Made by a program: the position numbers and the translations under genes. The notes under the pieces were generated by a model, which searched no databases, was not told the DNA's origin, and was given only the letters and a program-made list of their open reading frames with translations. From the NCBI GenBank assembly GCA_022509205.1, contig JAFLTR010000002.1:1-64000 (forward strand): 64,000 bases of DNA, read 5' to 3'. Below are positions 62,233 through 64,000 of the stretch, piece after piece. Numbering within the stretch: position 1 is the first letter of the stretch; each line of letters begins with the position of its first letter. The DNA is from Muribaculaceae bacterium (GTDB lineage: Bacteria > Bacteroidota > Bacteroidia > Bacteroidales > Muribaculaceae).

Positions 62233-64000
62233 ATGAAACGGGATACAATCATAAAGGTTCTTTCTTTATCATTAGGACTCACTATTGGTATTGTACTAAT
62301 AGCTAAGATATTTTTTGAGTTGTCTATAAATAAATATATAAAAGACTACGATAGGATTTACTTAATTCAAAGCAATTTAGATAAGGGAGAAGAGCCTGTC
62401 TTGTTTAATAACATCAGCGGAGGTGTAGCTACAGGTTTTAAAAATGAAATACCCGGAGTAGAAACCGTCACCAAGACCACCTCTCTTTTCAACTCCCCGA
62501 ATTTTAAGGATTCAGATGGCAATGTTTGGAAATACGCTTATCCTCAGGCAATCGTGGCTGATTCTTGTTTCTTCGATGTTTTCCCAATGACTGTTTATGC
62601 GGGCAACCCTCATGAGATTTTTAATCAGAGAGACAAAGTTATGATCTCAAAAGCATTTGCGGAAAAATTAGGTGGTGTCAATAAAGCACTCGGAATGGTC
62701 ATTACAAATGAAGACTATGCCGATTTCCCACTAACAGTCGAAGGTGTGTTTGAAAACTTCCCCTCCAACTCAACTATCAGTCCTGAAATTATTTTTTCAA
62801 TGGCTATACTCCCCGAGGTGAGTACAGAAAATTGGGTAGGAAATGATAGATACACCGGGTATGTAAAACTGAAACCGGGAGTTGACACTGAAACATTAAA
62901 AGATGGTATTGACAAGATGCATGCAAACCACCCTCAACTTCAAGAATATGAAAAAATGGGAATGAGGGTATGGTTTACATTAGGAAATATACATAAGGTG
63001 TATTCAGAATCAAACAATGTGAAAAATACTGTCATGGTTCTTTCCATTATCGTATTCCTGATTGTGTCTGTCAGCATTTTAAACTATATCCTTATAGTGG
63101 TGTCGGGAATGGTGAGAAGATCCAAAGATATCAGCATAAGGAAATGTTATGGAGCCGGCAAAATCTCCATTTATTTTATGTTATTTAGGGAAAGCACATG
63201 GCAGATAGTTGCTGCATTGATTATCTCGGCTATAATTATCTTATGCTGCGGGAGCCTTATCAAGGAATACACGGGATTTTATTTCTCTGACCTTCTTGTG
63301 CCTCAGAGCATATTAGCTATTGCTGTTGTGATCTCACTTATCTTTATGATATCCGTTCTGGCACCTGCTAAAATATATTTCAATAAATCGATAGATAAAG
63401 TCTTAAGAGGATATAACTCCGGGGCAAAGAAATGGAAAATGACTCTACTGTCAATTCAGATTGCCATCAATATCTTCATCGTGAGTTTTGTTCTGATATC
63501 AGGTCTTCAATATAATAAAATAATAAGATACAATCCGGGTTATACAACCGACAACATCCTTGTGATAGACTATTTTTCAAGGGAATTCAACAATTATTCC
63601 CGGATTGTAGATGCCGTCAAGTCTATTTCAGGAGTTGAAAACGTTGGATTTAGTAATTCGGTACCGGTTGAACCACAAAGCGGGAATAATGTAACTTTCC
63701 CTGAAGGTAAAGAAGACAGTTATATTCATGTGTCTGATCTATATTGGGCATCTCCTGAAGTTTTTGATATGTTGAACATCCCATTTATTGAAGGAGAAAG
63801 ACCAACCAAACCCTATGAAGTTGCTGTAAGTAAAAGTTTTGTTGAGCAAATGCAAAATCTGGGAGAAGCCGGAGAAAGTCCGCTGGGTAAACTGATAAAT
63901 GTAACTGACAGGTCACAATCAACGCTCACTATCAGTGGAGTGTATGATGACATATTGTTAGGAAATTTAATGTATGCCGATAGTCGTCCAAGCATTTGGG
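62233..64000 (+). CDS. FtsX-type ABC transporter permease (exporter 2), truncated by window edge
   Basis: Open frame from ATG 62233 to window end (not in ORF track): MKRDTIIKVLSLSLGLTIGIVLIAKIFFELSINKYIKDYDRIYLIQSN...; KDISIRKCYGAGKISIYFMLFRES; start of a second permease-like half. Confidence 0.88.
   Translation, partial: MKRDTIIKVLSLSLGLTIGIVLIAKIFFELSINKYIKDYDRIYLIQSNLDKGEEPVLFNNISGGVATGFKNEIPGVETVTKTTSLFNSPNFKDSDGNVWKYAYPQAIVADSCFFDVFPMTVYAGNPHEIFNQRDKVMISKAFAEKLGGVNKALGMVITNEDYADFPLTVEGVFENFPSNSTISPEIIFSMAILPEVSTENWVGNDRYTGYVKLKPGVDTETLKDGIDKMHANHPQLQEYEKMGMRVWFTLGNIHKVYSESNNVKNTVMVLSIIVFLIVSVSILNYILIVVSGMVRRSKDISIRKCYGAGKISIYFMLFRESTWQIVAALIISAIIILCCGSLIKEYTGFYFSDLLVPQSILAIAVVISLIFMISVLAPAKIYFNKSIDKVLRGYNSGAKKWKMTLLSIQIAINIFIVSFVLISGLQYNKIIRYNPGYTTDNILVIDYFSREFNNYSRIVDAVKSISGVENVGFSNSVPVEPQSGNNVTFPEGKEDSYIHVSDLYWASPEVFDMLNIPFIEGERPTKPYEVAVSKSFVEQMQNLGEAGESPLGKLINVTDRSQSTLTISGVYDDILLGNLMYADSRPSIW

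Overview
The window is a chromosomal segment from a Bacteroidales bacterium, probably Muribaculaceae-like (judged from gene content and TAnnTTTG promoter boxes; no database search was run). Bases 1-47 kb are mostly housekeeping genes: rplU, hisS, gldE, a PPTase, mutS2, a prolyl oligopeptidase, the complete Bacteroides aerotolerance (moxR-DUF58-batABCDE) operon, thiL, a purine nucleoside phosphorylase, lpxK, sppA, glmM, nrnA, a malic enzyme-PTA fusion, mdh, a Sua5-type gene, topB, mazG, eno, prfC, rlmD and an AlkD-like gene. No rRNA, tRNA, CRISPR array, transposon or prophage was recognised. The most interesting part is about 47.3-64 kb. Two NtrC-type response regulator/histidine kinase pairs each sit directly before a tripartite ABC exporter operon (HlyD adaptor, MacB-like ATPase, FtsX-type permeases, TolC). 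Each exporter operon is preceded by a recognisable -24/-12 (sigma-54) promoter sharing the core TTGGCRCGCTCATTGT. About 87-111 bp upstream of each inferred start site is a different palindromic enhancer-like site. The two kinases have almost no extracytoplasmic sensor region, which suggests a transporter-coupled (Bce-like) sensing module with sigma-54 output. Smaller observations include a 5 x 9-bp tandem repeat ending one base before the ATG of an ABC ATPase gene, a small secreted Cys/Pro-rich protein, and several start-codon corrections supported by promoter boxes.
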